From an uncultured Christensenella sp. (GTDB lineage: Bacteria; Bacillota; Clostridia; Christensenellales; CAG-917), in assembly GCA_910578325.1 (NCBI GenBank), contig CAJTQT010000010.1:1-23953 (forward strand): 23,953 bases of DNA, given 5' to 3'. Made by a program: the position numbers and the translations under genes. This document shows, in pieces, positions 16,277-23,953 of the stretch (position 1 is its first letter; each line of letters begins with the position of its first letter). The notes beneath the pieces were generated by a model. It worked only from the letters and a program-made list of their open reading frames with translations. It ran no database searches and was not told the DNA's origin.

Positions 16277-17869
16277 ATGACAAAATACGTATTCGTCACA
16301 GGCGGAGTCGTCTCGGGACTGGGAAAAGGCATTGTCGCCGCTTCGCTTGGCAGACTGCTCAAATTGCGCGGCTACAAAGTCGCGGCGCAGAAGTTCGACC
16401 CGTATATGAATATCGACCCGGGAACAATGAATCCAACCCAGCACGGAGAGGTTTTTGTCACCCACGACGGCGCGGAAACAGACCTCGACTTAGGGCACTA
16501 CGAACGGTTTATCGACGAGAATCTGACAGAGTTTTCGAATCTGACAAGCGGAAAAGTTTTCTGGTCCGTGCTCAACAAGGAACGAAACGGAGAATACCTC
16601 GGACAGACCGTACAAATTATTCCGCACGTCACGAACGAGATAAAGAGTTTCATCGCAAAAAACGCCAAACTGACGCAAGCGGACGTTATGATAACCGAAA
16701 TCGGCGGCACTATCGGGGATATCGAAAGCCAGCCGTTTCTTGAAGCAATACGTCAGTTCGCGTCCGACGTCGGAAGAGACAACTGCCTGTTTATACACGT
16801 GTGTCTCGTCCCGTATATCAGCGGTTCGGACGAGTACAAATCAAAGCCCGCCCAGCACTCAACCAAAGAATTGCAGGCTATGGGCATAAGTCCGGATATA
16901 ATAATCACCCGTTCGGACGGCGACTGCGGCGAAGCGATACGCAAAAAAATCGCGCTGTTCTGCTCCGTAAAAGAGGATTGCGTAATCTCCAACACGACCG
17001 CCGACTGCCTCTACGAAGTACCGCTGATGCTACACCAAAACGGGCTCGATAAAGTCGTCTGCCGAGAACTCGGATTAAAAAACAAATGCGTGCTGACTCC
17101 CTGGAAAACGCTTGTAAAAGATATACGCTCGCGCAAAGGTGTTACGAAAATAGCCATAGTAGGTAAATACGTGTCTTTGCACGACTCGTATCTGTCGATT
17201 GTGGAGTCGCTCAATCACGCCTCTTACGCCTGTCACACGAACGTAGAAATCAAGTGGATAGACAGCGAGGAAATCACCGACGCCAACGCCAAAATCAAAC
17301 TGACGGGTGTACAGGGCGTCCTGGTGCCGGGCGGATTCGGCACACGCGGCACGGAGGGAATGATTGCAGCGTGCAGATATGCCCGCGAAAACGATATTCC
17401 CTATCTCGGTATATGTCTGGGAATGCAGATAGCCGTCATAGAATTTGCAAGACACGTTGCAAACATTAGCGACGCCACAAGCGGCGAATTTGAAAAAAGC
17501 GACTCCAACGTCATAGACCTTATGCCCGACCAAAACGGTAAAATTCTCGGCGGAACTATGCGCCTAGGCGCATACAAATGCGCCATACGCCCCGAAACAC
17601 AGATGGCTCGCGCTTACGGCTCATTGCTTATAGAGGAACGGCACCGCCACAGATACGAGTTCAACAACGACTTCCGCGACGCGCTGACACACGCAGGACT
17701 TGTAATTAGCGGAACTTCCCCAGACGGCAGAATTGTCGAGACAGTGGAAACGCCCTATAACCGCTTTTTTATAGGCGTTCAGTTTCATCCCGAATTCACT
17801 TCCCGCCCCAACAAGCCTAACCCGCTTTTCAAAGCGTTTGTCGGAAGCGCGAAGGAAACGCGGCTCTGA
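16277..17869 (+). CDS. pyrG: CTP synthase (glutamine-hydrolysing)
   Basis: 530 residues, normal length. It converts UTP to CTP with ATP and glutamine. The amidoligase domain fills about 1-265, starting with the P-loop-like GGVVSGLGKG and including MNIDPGTMNP and EIGGTIGDIES. The class I glutamine amidotransferase domain fills the rest, with nucleophile Cys380 (GICLGMQ) and His504/Glu506 (QFHPEFTS). GGAGGTG stands 5 bases before the ATG, an excellent ribosome site. Monocistronic, with its own promoter and an attenuator-like leader. No clear intrinsic terminator follows in 17870-18054. Confidence 0.98.
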   Translation: MTKYVFVTGGVVSGLGKGIVAASLGRLLKLRGYKVAAQKFDPYMNIDPGTMNPTQHGEVFVTHDGAETDLDLGHYERFIDENLTEFSNLTSGKVFWSVLNKERNGEYLGQTVQIIPHVTNEIKSFIAKNAKLTQADVMITEIGGTIGDIESQPFLEAIRQFASDVGRDNCLFIHVCLVPYISGSDEYKSKPAQHSTKELQAMGISPDIIITRSDGDCGEAIRKKIALFCSVKEDCVISNTTADCLYEVPLMLHQNGLDKVVCRELGLKNKCVLTPWKTLVKDIRSRKGVTKIAIVGKYVSLHDSYLSIVESLNHASYACHTNVEIKWIDSEEITDANAKIKLTGVQGVLVPGGFGTRGTEGMIAACRYARENDIPYLGICLGMQIAVIEFARHVANISDATSGEFEKSDSNVIDLMPDQNGKILGGTMRLGAYKCAIRPETQMARAYGSLLIEERHRHRYEFNNDFRDALTHAGLVISGTSPDGRIVETVETPYNRFFIGVQFHPEFTSRPNKPNPLFKAFVGSAKETRL

Positions 17870-18054
17870 AACCACACAAACAGGCAATCTAATCGGGTGT
17901 TTTATGCTTTTTGTAGTTATAACACATAGAACCGCGCCATCACCTGTTTAACTGAATGCCAACTCTTCAGAACAGTAGATATAACAAAATATCAGACAAC
18001 TGTATAATTACTTTACATTTTGTATGATATTTTTAGCATTAACGCCGCGAATCG

Positions 18055-18083
18055 TTGACAACAATCATAAATAATACTAAAAT
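18055..18083 (+). promoter_or_regulatory. Promoter of the lipid kinase gene
   Basis: TTGACA (18055-18060), 17 bases, TAAAAT (18078-18083). The predicted start is about 30 bases before the ATG. Confidence 0.8.
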
Positions 18084-18119
18084 AAACGTACGATTTGTAT
18101 TATAACGGAGATATAAATT

Positions 18120-18989
18120 ATGTATCATATTATTGTAAATCCCAACGGCGGCAAAGGCAAAAGCCTGAAAGCACTGGAAACCGTCAAAAAAATTCTCGAT
18201 TACAACTTCATAGAATATATCGTTCACCAAACCGAGCGCGTAGGACACGCGACAGAAATTACGCGCAGAATCTCAACCGCGCCCGACACCAAAATTCTTA
18301 TGCTCGGCGGAGACGGCTCTTATAACGAGATTATCAACGGAATAACCGATTTCGACAACGTGACTCTGGGCTTTGTCCCCTGCGGAACGGGAAATGATTT
18401 CGTAAGCGCAAGCGGACATCCTAAGACAGTCAAAGCCGCTATGGACGTGATACTCAAAGGCAACGAAGAGTATATCGACTTTATTCAACTCGACGACAGA
18501 CGCTGCCTGAACATTCTCGGCGCAGGTATGGACGTAGACGTTCTTCTCAAATACGCGGAAATGAAACCTTTCCACGGCAAGGTGAAATATTATGCTTCTC
18601 TGATTTACACGCTTATACACACCAGATGGCACAAACTTCGCCTTACGATAGACGACGGCGAGCCTATGGACAAGAGCACGTTTATGATAGGCATAGGCAA
18701 CGGACGCAGTATCGGAGGCGGTATGCCCATCTGTCCCAACGCGGTCGTGGACGACGGAAAACTGAGCATAGTTGTCGTAAACGAGATGAAAAAGGCACTT
18801 ATCCCCTTCCGACTTGCAGGCTTCCTTACGGGCAAACACGTGACGAAATCCTACGCGGAGGAATTCGAGGGTAAATCGGTCAAAATCGAAGTGCTTGACG
18901 ACAGCAAATTCGAAGCGGACGGAGAAGTATTTGCAAGCAAGTTTATAAACTGCCATATAGTGACGAATACTTTAAAAGTTTTCAGATAA
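18120..18989 (+). CDS. Diacylglycerol/lipid kinase, YegS/BmrU family
   Basis: 289 residues, typical for the family. It phosphorylates diacylglycerol or a related lipid with ATP; in Gram-positive bacteria the DgkB member recycles diacylglycerol from lipoteichoic acid synthesis. Visible motifs: NPNGGKGK near the N-terminus, GGDGSYNEI at 63-71, PCGTGNDF at 87-94, GGGMPICPNAVVDDGKL (metal/structural motif) near 200, and a C-terminal FEADGE. GGAG stands 10 bases before the ATG. Which lipid is used cannot be told from sequence. Confidence 0.93.
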   Translation: MYHIIVNPNGGKGKSLKALETVKKILDYNFIEYIVHQTERVGHATEITRRISTAPDTKILMLGGDGSYNEIINGITDFDNVTLGFVPCGTGNDFVSASGHPKTVKAAMDVILKGNEEYIDFIQLDDRRCLNILGAGMDVDVLLKYAEMKPFHGKVKYYASLIYTLIHTRWHKLRLTIDDGEPMDKSTFMIGIGNGRSIGGGMPICPNAVVDDGKLSIVVVNEMKKALIPFRLAGFLTGKHVTKSYAEEFEGKSVKIEVLDDSKFEADGEVFASKFINCHIVTNTLKVFR

Positions 18990-19018
18990 CAATCTTCTTT
19001 TAAGTCGGAATAACTATA

Positions 19019-19045
19019 AAAACGGCTCGTCTAACGAGCCGTTTT
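19019..19045. terminator. Bidirectional terminator between the lipid kinase and lipoprotein genes
   Basis: A perfect 12-base stem AAAACGGCTCGT/ACGAGCCGTTTT with a 3-base loop. It lies between convergent genes, 30 bases after the kinase stop and 42 bases after the lipoprotein stop. Confidence 0.9.
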
Positions 19046-19086
19046 CAGTTTAGTTTTAAATTTCAAAACTTCATACATTTATTTGA

Positions 19087-19935
19087 TTAAACGCATTCCT
19101 CTATCGTGAGTCTTCCCGAAACGTTAGTGACGCCGTAACTGCATCCGCCGTCCCCGTATACGTACAGGTTGCCCTGTTTGTCCGTCTTCTCAGAGAACGC
19201 ATTGACAAGAATTCCGCTTACGGTATCGTATTTCAACGAAAACCCTACGCTTTCTGCGATACGCAACACTATACTGCCCGAGACGCTGTCTATTCCTAGT
19301 GTGGAAAGAGTCTCGCGGCAGAACACGGTTATTGCACCCGAAACCGTATCGACGTTGACCGCCGCCGCGGAAGTATCTATTCTGACCGCGCCCGAAACGT
19401 TGTCGGCGTTGACTTCCGAAGCGTTGCAACGCAAAGATATGCTTCCGGAAACAGAAGAGCATTCCGCCCTTCCTACGGTTATGTCTTCCGCCAAAACGTC
19501 CGCGCTCACGCTGTTTAAATCAATTGACGACAGCGCAAAACCGACGGGTATGCGGACGTAGAGAAATTTCTTCAATCTTCCCACCGAGAGTCTGCCCGAT
19601 TTCGCATACTTGATGCGAAGGGTATCTCCGTCGAGAAAATAGTGCATCGTTGTCGCGGGAGTGACTTTTTCGCCTTCCGAAATCTCGAAAAACTCCACTT
19701 GCGAACTCTCTTCGCTCTGCTCTACCACAACCGCGCCGTTATACCATTCCACTTCGAGTGACGAAAACACAGTCGGCACTTCCCCTCTGTCCGCAACGGT
19801 GTACAGGGCGCAATCATCATAGGAAAACGAAAAAGTGTTTCCCTCAAAAATGTTTACGGGATTACATGCGACAAAAATCGCTCCTACCGCAAACACCGCG
19901 ATTAACGCTATGAGAAATAAAGCAGTCTTCTTCAT
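19087..19935 (-). CDS. Lipoprotein with DUF4097 beta-helix repeats
   Basis: 282 residues. Lipoprotein signal: Lys2-Lys3, hydrophobic 5-22 and lipobox IFVAC with Cys24 as lipidation site. The mature part has DUF4097-type turns repeated about every 18-22 residues: SSVSGSISL, DNVSGAVRI, DTVSGAITV, DSVSGSIVL, DTVSGILV and TNVSGRLTI. This predicts a right-handed beta-helix anchored outside the membrane. DUF4097 proteins are often called putative adhesins, without firm function. It starts 15 bases after the alcohol dehydrogenase stop and has no good Shine-Dalgarno site, so translation probably depends on the upstream gene. Confidence 0.9.
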   Translation of the reverse strand: MKKTALFLIALIAVFAVGAIFVACNPVNIFEGNTFSFSYDDCALYTVADRGEVPTVFSSLEVEWYNGAVVVEQSEESSQVEFFEISEGEKVTPATTMHYFLDGDTLRIKYAKSGRLSVGRLKKFLYVRIPVGFALSSIDLNSVSADVLAEDITVGRAECSSVSGSISLRCNASEVNADNVSGAVRIDTSAAAVNVDTVSGAITVFCRETLSTLGIDSVSGSIVLRIAESVGFSLKYDTVSGILVNAFSEKTDKQGNLYVYGDGGCSYGVTNVSGRLTIEECV

Positions 19936-19950
19936 ATCGAATTAAAGGCG

Positions 19951-21171
19951 TCACATAATCTGACGGTAAATCTTTTCGATTTCCTTCTTGCCCCAGACCT
20001 GCGGACAGGGATACAGCGGATTTGCCTCCTGCAAGGCGTGTTCTATCATCTTCGGAAGCCTCGATTCATCTATAAGCGGACCGCCCTCTCTCGACATAAT
20101 CTTTGTCGGAATTGCCATAGAAGCATTTAGGTCTTCTATCCACTTTATGAAATTGTTTGCTTTTTCCGCCTTAGTCTCGCCTTTGAGCCCTATACAATCC
20201 GCCAGTTTAGCGAGTTTTTTGTGCGCGCTCTTTCCGTAGGCTTTAAGCACATACGGCAAGATTACGGCATTTGCAAGTCCGTGAGGCACGCCGTACTCGC
20301 CGCCCAAAGTGTGCGCCACGGCGTGAACATAGCCGACGTAAGCGCGCGTAAACGCCTTTCCCGCAAGATAGGCGGCGCGTTGCATTTCGTTGCGTGCTTC
20401 GAGGTCGGAGCCGTCGTCGTATGCCTTTTTAAGATACTTGTTTATGAGTTGAATCGCCTCTACAGCGTCTTTCTTCGTTTTGCGCGTATTCTCCCCGCCT
20501 ATGTACGCTTCGACAGCGTGCGTAAGCGCGTCTACACCCGTTGTGGACGTAATATGCGAAGGAAGCGACTTCGTCAGTTCGGGATCCATAACAACGTATC
20601 TCGGGATGAGAACGGGGTCGTTCATCGGATACTTCTCGTGAGTTTCGGGATTAGATATAACCGCGGCGAGAGTCGCCTCAGAGCCCGTACCGGAGGTGGT
20701 CGGAATCGCTACAAGCGGCGGAAGTTTTTTCATAACTTTAAGCACGCCTTTCATCTGCGGTATGGATTTCTTAGGTTTAGCCACTCTTGCGCCGATACCC
20801 TTTGCGCAGTCCATAGCGGAGCCGCCGCCGAGCGCAACTATGACGTCGCATCCGTTCTCACGGTACATCTTTAATCCGTCCTCGATATTTCCTATCGTAG
20901 GATTCGGAACCACGTCGTGATATACGCAGCCTTTCATCCCCTCTGCTTCGCAGGCGGCAAGAATAGGATCCGCCATTCCGAGTTTATAAAGTCCGCCGTC
21001 GGTGACAATCAGTATATTCTTAAAACCTTTGCTTTTAAGGAACTTCGGCAATTCTTTGACCGCCCCAGAGCCCGATAGCGTGCCCTTATTCTGATTCCAG
21101 GGCAAAAACCACATCGCGCACCACATAGTCTTTTGAAAGATTCTGCAACCAACCTTGTAAAATACGTTCAT
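19951..21171 (-). CDS. Iron-containing alcohol dehydrogenase (type III)
   Basis: 406 residues from the ATG at 21171, which is preceded by GGGAGGG. The frame stays open 34 codons further upstream, but that part overlaps the promoter. NAD(P)-dependent oxidoreductase of aldehydes or alcohols. Motifs: GGGSAMDCAKG for the cofactor, PTTSGTGSE, and metal-site stretches DALTHAVEAYIG and HAVAHTLGG..GVPHG. An N-terminal hydrophobic stretch (KTMWCAMWFLP) is shared by butanol-dehydrogenase-like members. The substrate cannot be inferred. Confidence 0.93.
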   Translation of the reverse strand: MNVFYKVGCRIFQKTMWCAMWFLPWNQNKGTLSGSGAVKELPKFLKSKGFKNILIVTDGGLYKLGMADPILAACEAEGMKGCVYHDVVPNPTIGNIEDGLKMYRENGCDVIVALGGGSAMDCAKGIGARVAKPKKSIPQMKGVLKVMKKLPPLVAIPTTSGTGSEATLAAVISNPETHEKYPMNDPVLIPRYVVMDPELTKSLPSHITSTTGVDALTHAVEAYIGGENTRKTKKDAVEAIQLINKYLKKAYDDGSDLEARNEMQRAAYLAGKAFTRAYVGYVHAVAHTLGGEYGVPHGLANAVILPYVLKAYGKSAHKKLAKLADCIGLKGETKAEKANNFIKWIEDLNASMAIPTKIMSREGGPLIDESRLPKMIEHALQEANPLYPCPQVWGKKEIEKIYRQIM

Positions 21172-21229
21172 ATAACCCTCCCGCCGAACGCGTTCGCGCG
21201 CGGCAATAATCTTATCATAGATAGAATAT

Positions 21230-21258
21230 ATATTATCACTTCGCAATCCAAATGTCAA
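21230..21258 (-). promoter_or_regulatory. Promoter of the alcohol dehydrogenase/lipoprotein operon
   Basis: TTGACA (21253-21258), 17 bases, TAATAT (21230-21235) on the minus strand, leaving a leader of about 50 bases. Confidence 0.82.
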
Positions 21259-21295
21259 AAAAATCTTAATCACCGTTTATCAGGCGTAAATATTG

Positions 21296-21317
21296 AAAAA
21301 CGGACGTCAACCGTCCG
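21296..21317 (-). terminator. Terminator overlapping the stop codon of the small membrane protein gene
   Basis: CGGACG (21312-21317) pairs with CGTCCG (21301-21306), then five T on the minus strand. The loop contains the TGA stop at 21307-21309, so the last codons form part of the hairpin. Confidence 0.75.
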
Positions 21318-21732
21318 CTTGTTCGTCATCGTTTTCACCGACGTCAACGCTGAGTTGGTCGGCAAGTTCCACAATTCTGTCGCCGTACTTCTTCTTTCCG
21401 CGCTCTCGCAGAAGTTGATATACGGGATATGCGAAAAGCATAATCGCCATTCCGATTATCCCAACGATTATTCCGCCTGTCATAGAGTTCCATTCCAGAG
21501 CAAGCGTCATCCCTACTCCGAGTATCAGCGTACCTAAAATGCCGACGGCAACCGCGATATACGACGGAAAAATTTTGGCTCTTTTATGCAAAGATTTGAT
21601 TTCAGCGACTTTCGCGTCCCTGTCTTCGGGCGGAAGATACTGCCGCCTTATATTCTCAATCCACCGTTTTTCTTCCTTGTTCGGCGCGGAATAACTCAAA
21701 TTAAACTTGTCGTCTCTTTCCTGGTCTTCCAT
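21307..21732 (-). CDS. Small two-helix membrane protein, function unknown
   Basis: 141 residues, ATG preceded by GGGAGA. A charged N-terminal region (1-53) with the pattern YSAPNKEE..WIENIRRQYLPPEDRDAKV leads to two membrane helices at about 56-78 and 84-104, then an acidic tail. I recognise the pattern as a conserved clostridial membrane protein family without known role. It begins 56 bases after the histidine kinase stop with no separate promoter seen, so it is probably the third gene of that operon. Confidence 0.85.
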   Translation of the reverse strand: MEDQERDDKFNLSYSAPNKEEKRWIENIRRQYLPPEDRDAKVAEIKSLHKRAKIFPSYIAVAVGILGTLILGVGMTLALEWNSMTGGIIVGIIGMAIMLFAYPVYQLLRERGKKKYGDRIVELADQLSVDVGENDDEQADG

Positions 21733-21788
21733 AATTATCTCCCGTTAGATATACGTTTTACGCACAAATCCACATATACTCACAAATT

Positions 21789-22823
21789 TCAGAAGTCTTT
21801 GACGGGCGTCAGTTTGACTGTAAACAAACTGCCTTTGCCCAGTTCGCTTTCAACCGATATTTCGCCGCCGAGCAAATCGATAACCTTTTTTACAATCGCA
21901 AGTCCCAGACCGTTGCCGTCCTGAGCGTGCGAAGTATCTCCCTGATAAAACCTGTCGAAAATACGGTTCCCGGTTTCTTGTGACATCCCGCATCCGAAAT
22001 CGCGTACGCTCACCACGGCGCAGTCGTTCTCCCGTTTTAAAGACACTATTATCTTCCCGCCCTCATCCGAAAACTTTATTGCGTTAGACACAAGGTTGTT
22101 CCATATCAGTTCAAGATATCCGTACGACGATACTACTGAAATATCGTCAAGGTCGCAGACAGGCTCTATCGATTTTGCGTCGATGAGATCCTCAAACGCC
22201 AACACCGACGAAATCAACATTTCTTTGAGGTCTATTGAAGTCAGTTCAGGTTTGAGATGCTGGTTTTCAAGTTTGTTCAGACTGAGTATATTAGTCACCA
22301 GCGTCGACATTCTTTTCGCAGCGGATTCGATAACATCAAGATACTTAACGCGGGTAGCCTCGTCTATATTTTTATCCTTGAGCGCGTGCGAGTAATTTTG
22401 TAAAATCGCAAGCGGAGTTTTCAGTTCGTGTGATACGTTGGACACGAAATCCGATTTCATAGTTTCCGCTTTCGACAACTGCCTCGCCATATCGTTGATA
22501 TCTTCCATAATAAGATCATACTGGTCATATCTTTTATAGGTGTGCGACGGAATGAGTCTTACCGAGAGATTTCCGTTTGCAATATCCTTTGTCGCTTGCA
22601 GAATCCTTTCAACCGGTTCTTCAACCGTCCACTTCCTACGCACGATATCCACGATAGCACAAACAAGCGCAAGCGCAAATATAACGCAGGTTGTAACTAT
22701 TATCGTCACCGCGTCGTCGGTAGTCTTGTTGATTGCGTCGTATACGAGAACGGAACCCGTCGCCACCGCCGCGACAAGCACAAACATCGAAAAGTAGTTC
22801 CACATCGATTTCTGAAACCTCAT
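21789..22823 (-). CDS. Sensor histidine kinase
   Basis: 344 residues. Two membrane helices (about 10-29 and 38-61) leave only some eight residues outside, so it probably senses the membrane or a partner rather than a soluble ligand. A HAMP-like stretch follows (62-115), then the HisKA domain with phospho-acceptor His132 (SNVSHELKTPL), and the HATPase domain with N box WNNLVSNAIKFS, G1 DFGCGMS and G2 GNGLGLAI. The start overlaps the response regulator stop as ATGA. Confidence 0.96.
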   Translation of the reverse strand: MRFQKSMWNYFSMFVLVAAVATGSVLVYDAINKTTDDAVTIIVTTCVIFALALVCAIVDIVRRKWTVEEPVERILQATKDIANGNLSVRLIPSHTYKRYDQYDLIMEDINDMARQLSKAETMKSDFVSNVSHELKTPLAILQNYSHALKDKNIDEATRVKYLDVIESAAKRMSTLVTNILSLNKLENQHLKPELTSIDLKEMLISSVLAFEDLIDAKSIEPVCDLDDISVVSSYGYLELIWNNLVSNAIKFSDEGGKIIVSLKRENDCAVVSVRDFGCGMSQETGNRIFDRFYQGDTSHAQDGNGLGLAIVKKVIDLLGGEISVESELGKGSLFTVKLTPVKDF

Positions 22824-23491
22824 TTAAGCACCGCCTTGTATCCCAGTCCGTGCACGGTAACTATTTCAAAGCCGTCGCAGACAGAGGTTTTCTCGCGCAG
22901 TCTTGCGAGATAAACGTCGACGGTGCGCGACATCGCCGAACTGTTGAAATCCCAGAATTCGTCCATAAGTTGCGACCTCGTAAAAGTGCGTTTCGGATAA
23001 GACAGAAATTTATAAAGCAAATCGAATTCGCGTACGGTGAGTTTCAGTTCCTCGCCGTTTACGTATGCGGTGTGCTCGTCTCTGTTCATAAGCAGATTGC
23101 CCACGCATATCTCGTTGTCTTCCTCTATTTTGGAGCGTCTCAATATCGCCGAAACGCGCAACATAAGCACGTCCATATCGAAAGGCTTTACGAGATAGTC
23201 GTCGATACCCAACTTGAATCCGAGCAACTGCGAAGTTTTATCATCCTTAGCGGTTAAAAACAGAATAGGCGTTACGCTGTCGCTGAGCCGTATTCTCTGA
23301 ACAAGTTCGAAACCGTCCACGTTTGGCATCATTATATCGCTTATTATAAGCGCGAAACGACCGTTTTCGAGAGTGCGCAACGCCTGCGCGCCGTCAAAGC
23401 ACGCAGTAGGCTTGTATCCGTTATCCGATAAATACGCGCATAAAAGTTGATTTAACGCTCTATCGTCTTCGACGACCAGTATATTCTGCAT
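22820..23491 (-). CDS. OmpR-family response regulator
   Basis: 223 residues. The receiver domain (1-118) has the acidic pair Glu8-Asp9, phospho-acceptor Asp52 (ISDIMMPN), Thr80 and Lys102 (LVKPF). The C-terminal winged helix (about 126-222) includes LTVREFDLL and TVDVYLARLREK. GAGGA stands 7 bases before the ATG. Co-transcribed with the kinase, with which it overlaps by 4 bases. It resembles PhoP/PhoB types, but the target cannot be read from the protein. Confidence 0.96.
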   Translation of the reverse strand: MQNILVVEDDRALNQLLCAYLSDNGYKPTACFDGAQALRTLENGRFALIISDIMMPNVDGFELVQRIRLSDSVTPILFLTAKDDKTSQLLGFKLGIDDYLVKPFDMDVLMLRVSAILRRSKIEEDNEICVGNLLMNRDEHTAYVNGEELKLTVREFDLLYKFLSYPKRTFTRSQLMDEFWDFNSSAMSRTVDVYLARLREKTSVCDGFEIVTVHGLGYKAVLK

Positions 23492-23538
23492 AACCGTCCT
23501 CTTTGAAATCGTTTTCCGATATTTATTATCCGAAACAA

Positions 23539-23567
23539 ATATAACGATATTATGTTCCTATTGTAAA
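23539..23567 (-). promoter_or_regulatory. Promoter of the two-component operon
   Basis: TTTACA (23562-23567), 17 bases, TTATAT (23539-23544) on the minus strand. Confidence 0.65.
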
Positions 23568-23577
23568 ATTATTGTAA
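23560..23577 (-). promoter_or_regulatory. Direct repeat overlapping the -35, candidate response-regulator site
   Basis: On the minus strand TTACAAT-AATT-TTACAAT, two identical 7-base boxes one helical turn (11 bases) apart. Tandem boxes with an 11-base period are the usual binding site of OmpR/PhoB-type dimers. Placement over the -35 element suggests autoregulation. Confidence 0.5.
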
Positions 23578-23580
23578 CAC

Positions 23581-23953
23581 AATAACCGCAAGTTCCGCAT
23601 CTAAATATTTCTTGCTTAAACATTGTATTTAAGCGGTGACTTTCGCTCGGGCTTACGTCATCTCAACTTCGCAACCGCTGTCGGTTGGTTTCGCGCCACT
23701 GCACGCGCGGAACTTTCTCTATCAGGGTTAAAATAGTGCTCTACAAGAGTGACAGTTTAATACCTAAAATGAAATAACCCCCTCTTTCCCTTCGGGCTTT
23801 TAATATTTTAATTAGATTACCCCCTTCCTTCGGGTTACCGAGGCTACGCGGTTTGCGAAGCAATCCCGCTCGCCCGCTTTGGCTACCGACAGTCCACTGG
23901 ACTGTCGGCTTAACGCGTCGCGCCGTTCACGTTCCCCCTTCCCATTCGGGCGG
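23581..23953. other. Gene-free region with palindrome and C-tract/TTCGGG motifs
   Basis: No open frame of note on either strand. It contains an 11-base palindrome around one base (CCGACAGTCCA 23886-23896 and TGGACTGTCGG 23898-23908) and three copies of a motif CCCCCTT(n)TTCGGG at 23778-23796, 23820-23834 and 23934-23950. The base composition is richer in GC between 23840 and 23953 than in the adjoining spacer. The region runs off the window end, so it may be the edge of a repeat element or of a larger locus. Confidence 0.5.

Noticed and set aside
20221..20874. Plus-strand frame of 217 codons opposite the alcohol dehydrogenase
   Set aside because: Antisense shadow with no recognisable domain and no promoter.
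23581..23760. A fourth copy of the intergenic repeat
   Set aside because: No ATTTTCTCG block, no matching arms and no GC hairpin could be found there on either strand.

Overview
The window looks like chromosomal DNA from a low-to-medium GC member of the Clostridia (Bacillota), probably an uncultured gut-type lineage. This rests on the 16S rRNA fragment, strong Shine-Dalgarno sites, many sigma-A-type promoters and U-tract terminators, a YegS-type lipid kinase, a YkvM-type QueF and membrane-anchored XRE proteins. I cannot place it below class from sequence reading alone.

Layout. 1-917 is the 5' part of a 16S rRNA gene on the minus strand, with two tandem promoters behind it (1055-1083 and 1193-1221). 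1527-3023 is a plus-strand gene pair: a small His-rich protein resembling the C-terminal domains of polymorphic toxins, then a DUF4417 protein with a zinc ribbon and a C-terminal domain that could be its immunity module. mnmA and a cysteine synthase follow on the minus strand, then a divergent six-helix membrane protein and tRNA-Arg(CCG). 6366-6825 holds two copies of a structured intergenic repeat. 6826-9669 is a complete preQ1 operon (queD-queE-folE-queC-queF) with a strong promoter and a leader ending in a terminator, which is a candidate preQ1 riboswitch. A third repeat copy lies at 9875-10097.

10189-15864 encodes a two-gene surface module: an XRE/transmembrane/ectodomain protein and a 1275-residue secreted GLUG-repeat protein. 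They are separated by a tract of degenerate in-frame repeats. pyrG (CTP synthase) follows with a terminator inside its leader, then a diacylglycerol/lipid kinase gene. On the minus strand come an iron-type alcohol dehydrogenase with a DUF4097 lipoprotein, and a PhoP/PhoR-like two-component system followed by a small membrane protein. The last 370 bases carry no gene but contain a perfect palindrome and three copies of a C-tract/TTCGGG motif.

The most interesting items are the three-copy structured repeat whose stems differ in sequence but not in architecture, the toxin-like/DUF4417 pair, the preQ1 leader, the decayed repeat tail after the XRE gene and the pyrG leader terminator. Most other genes are ordinary housekeeping genes.
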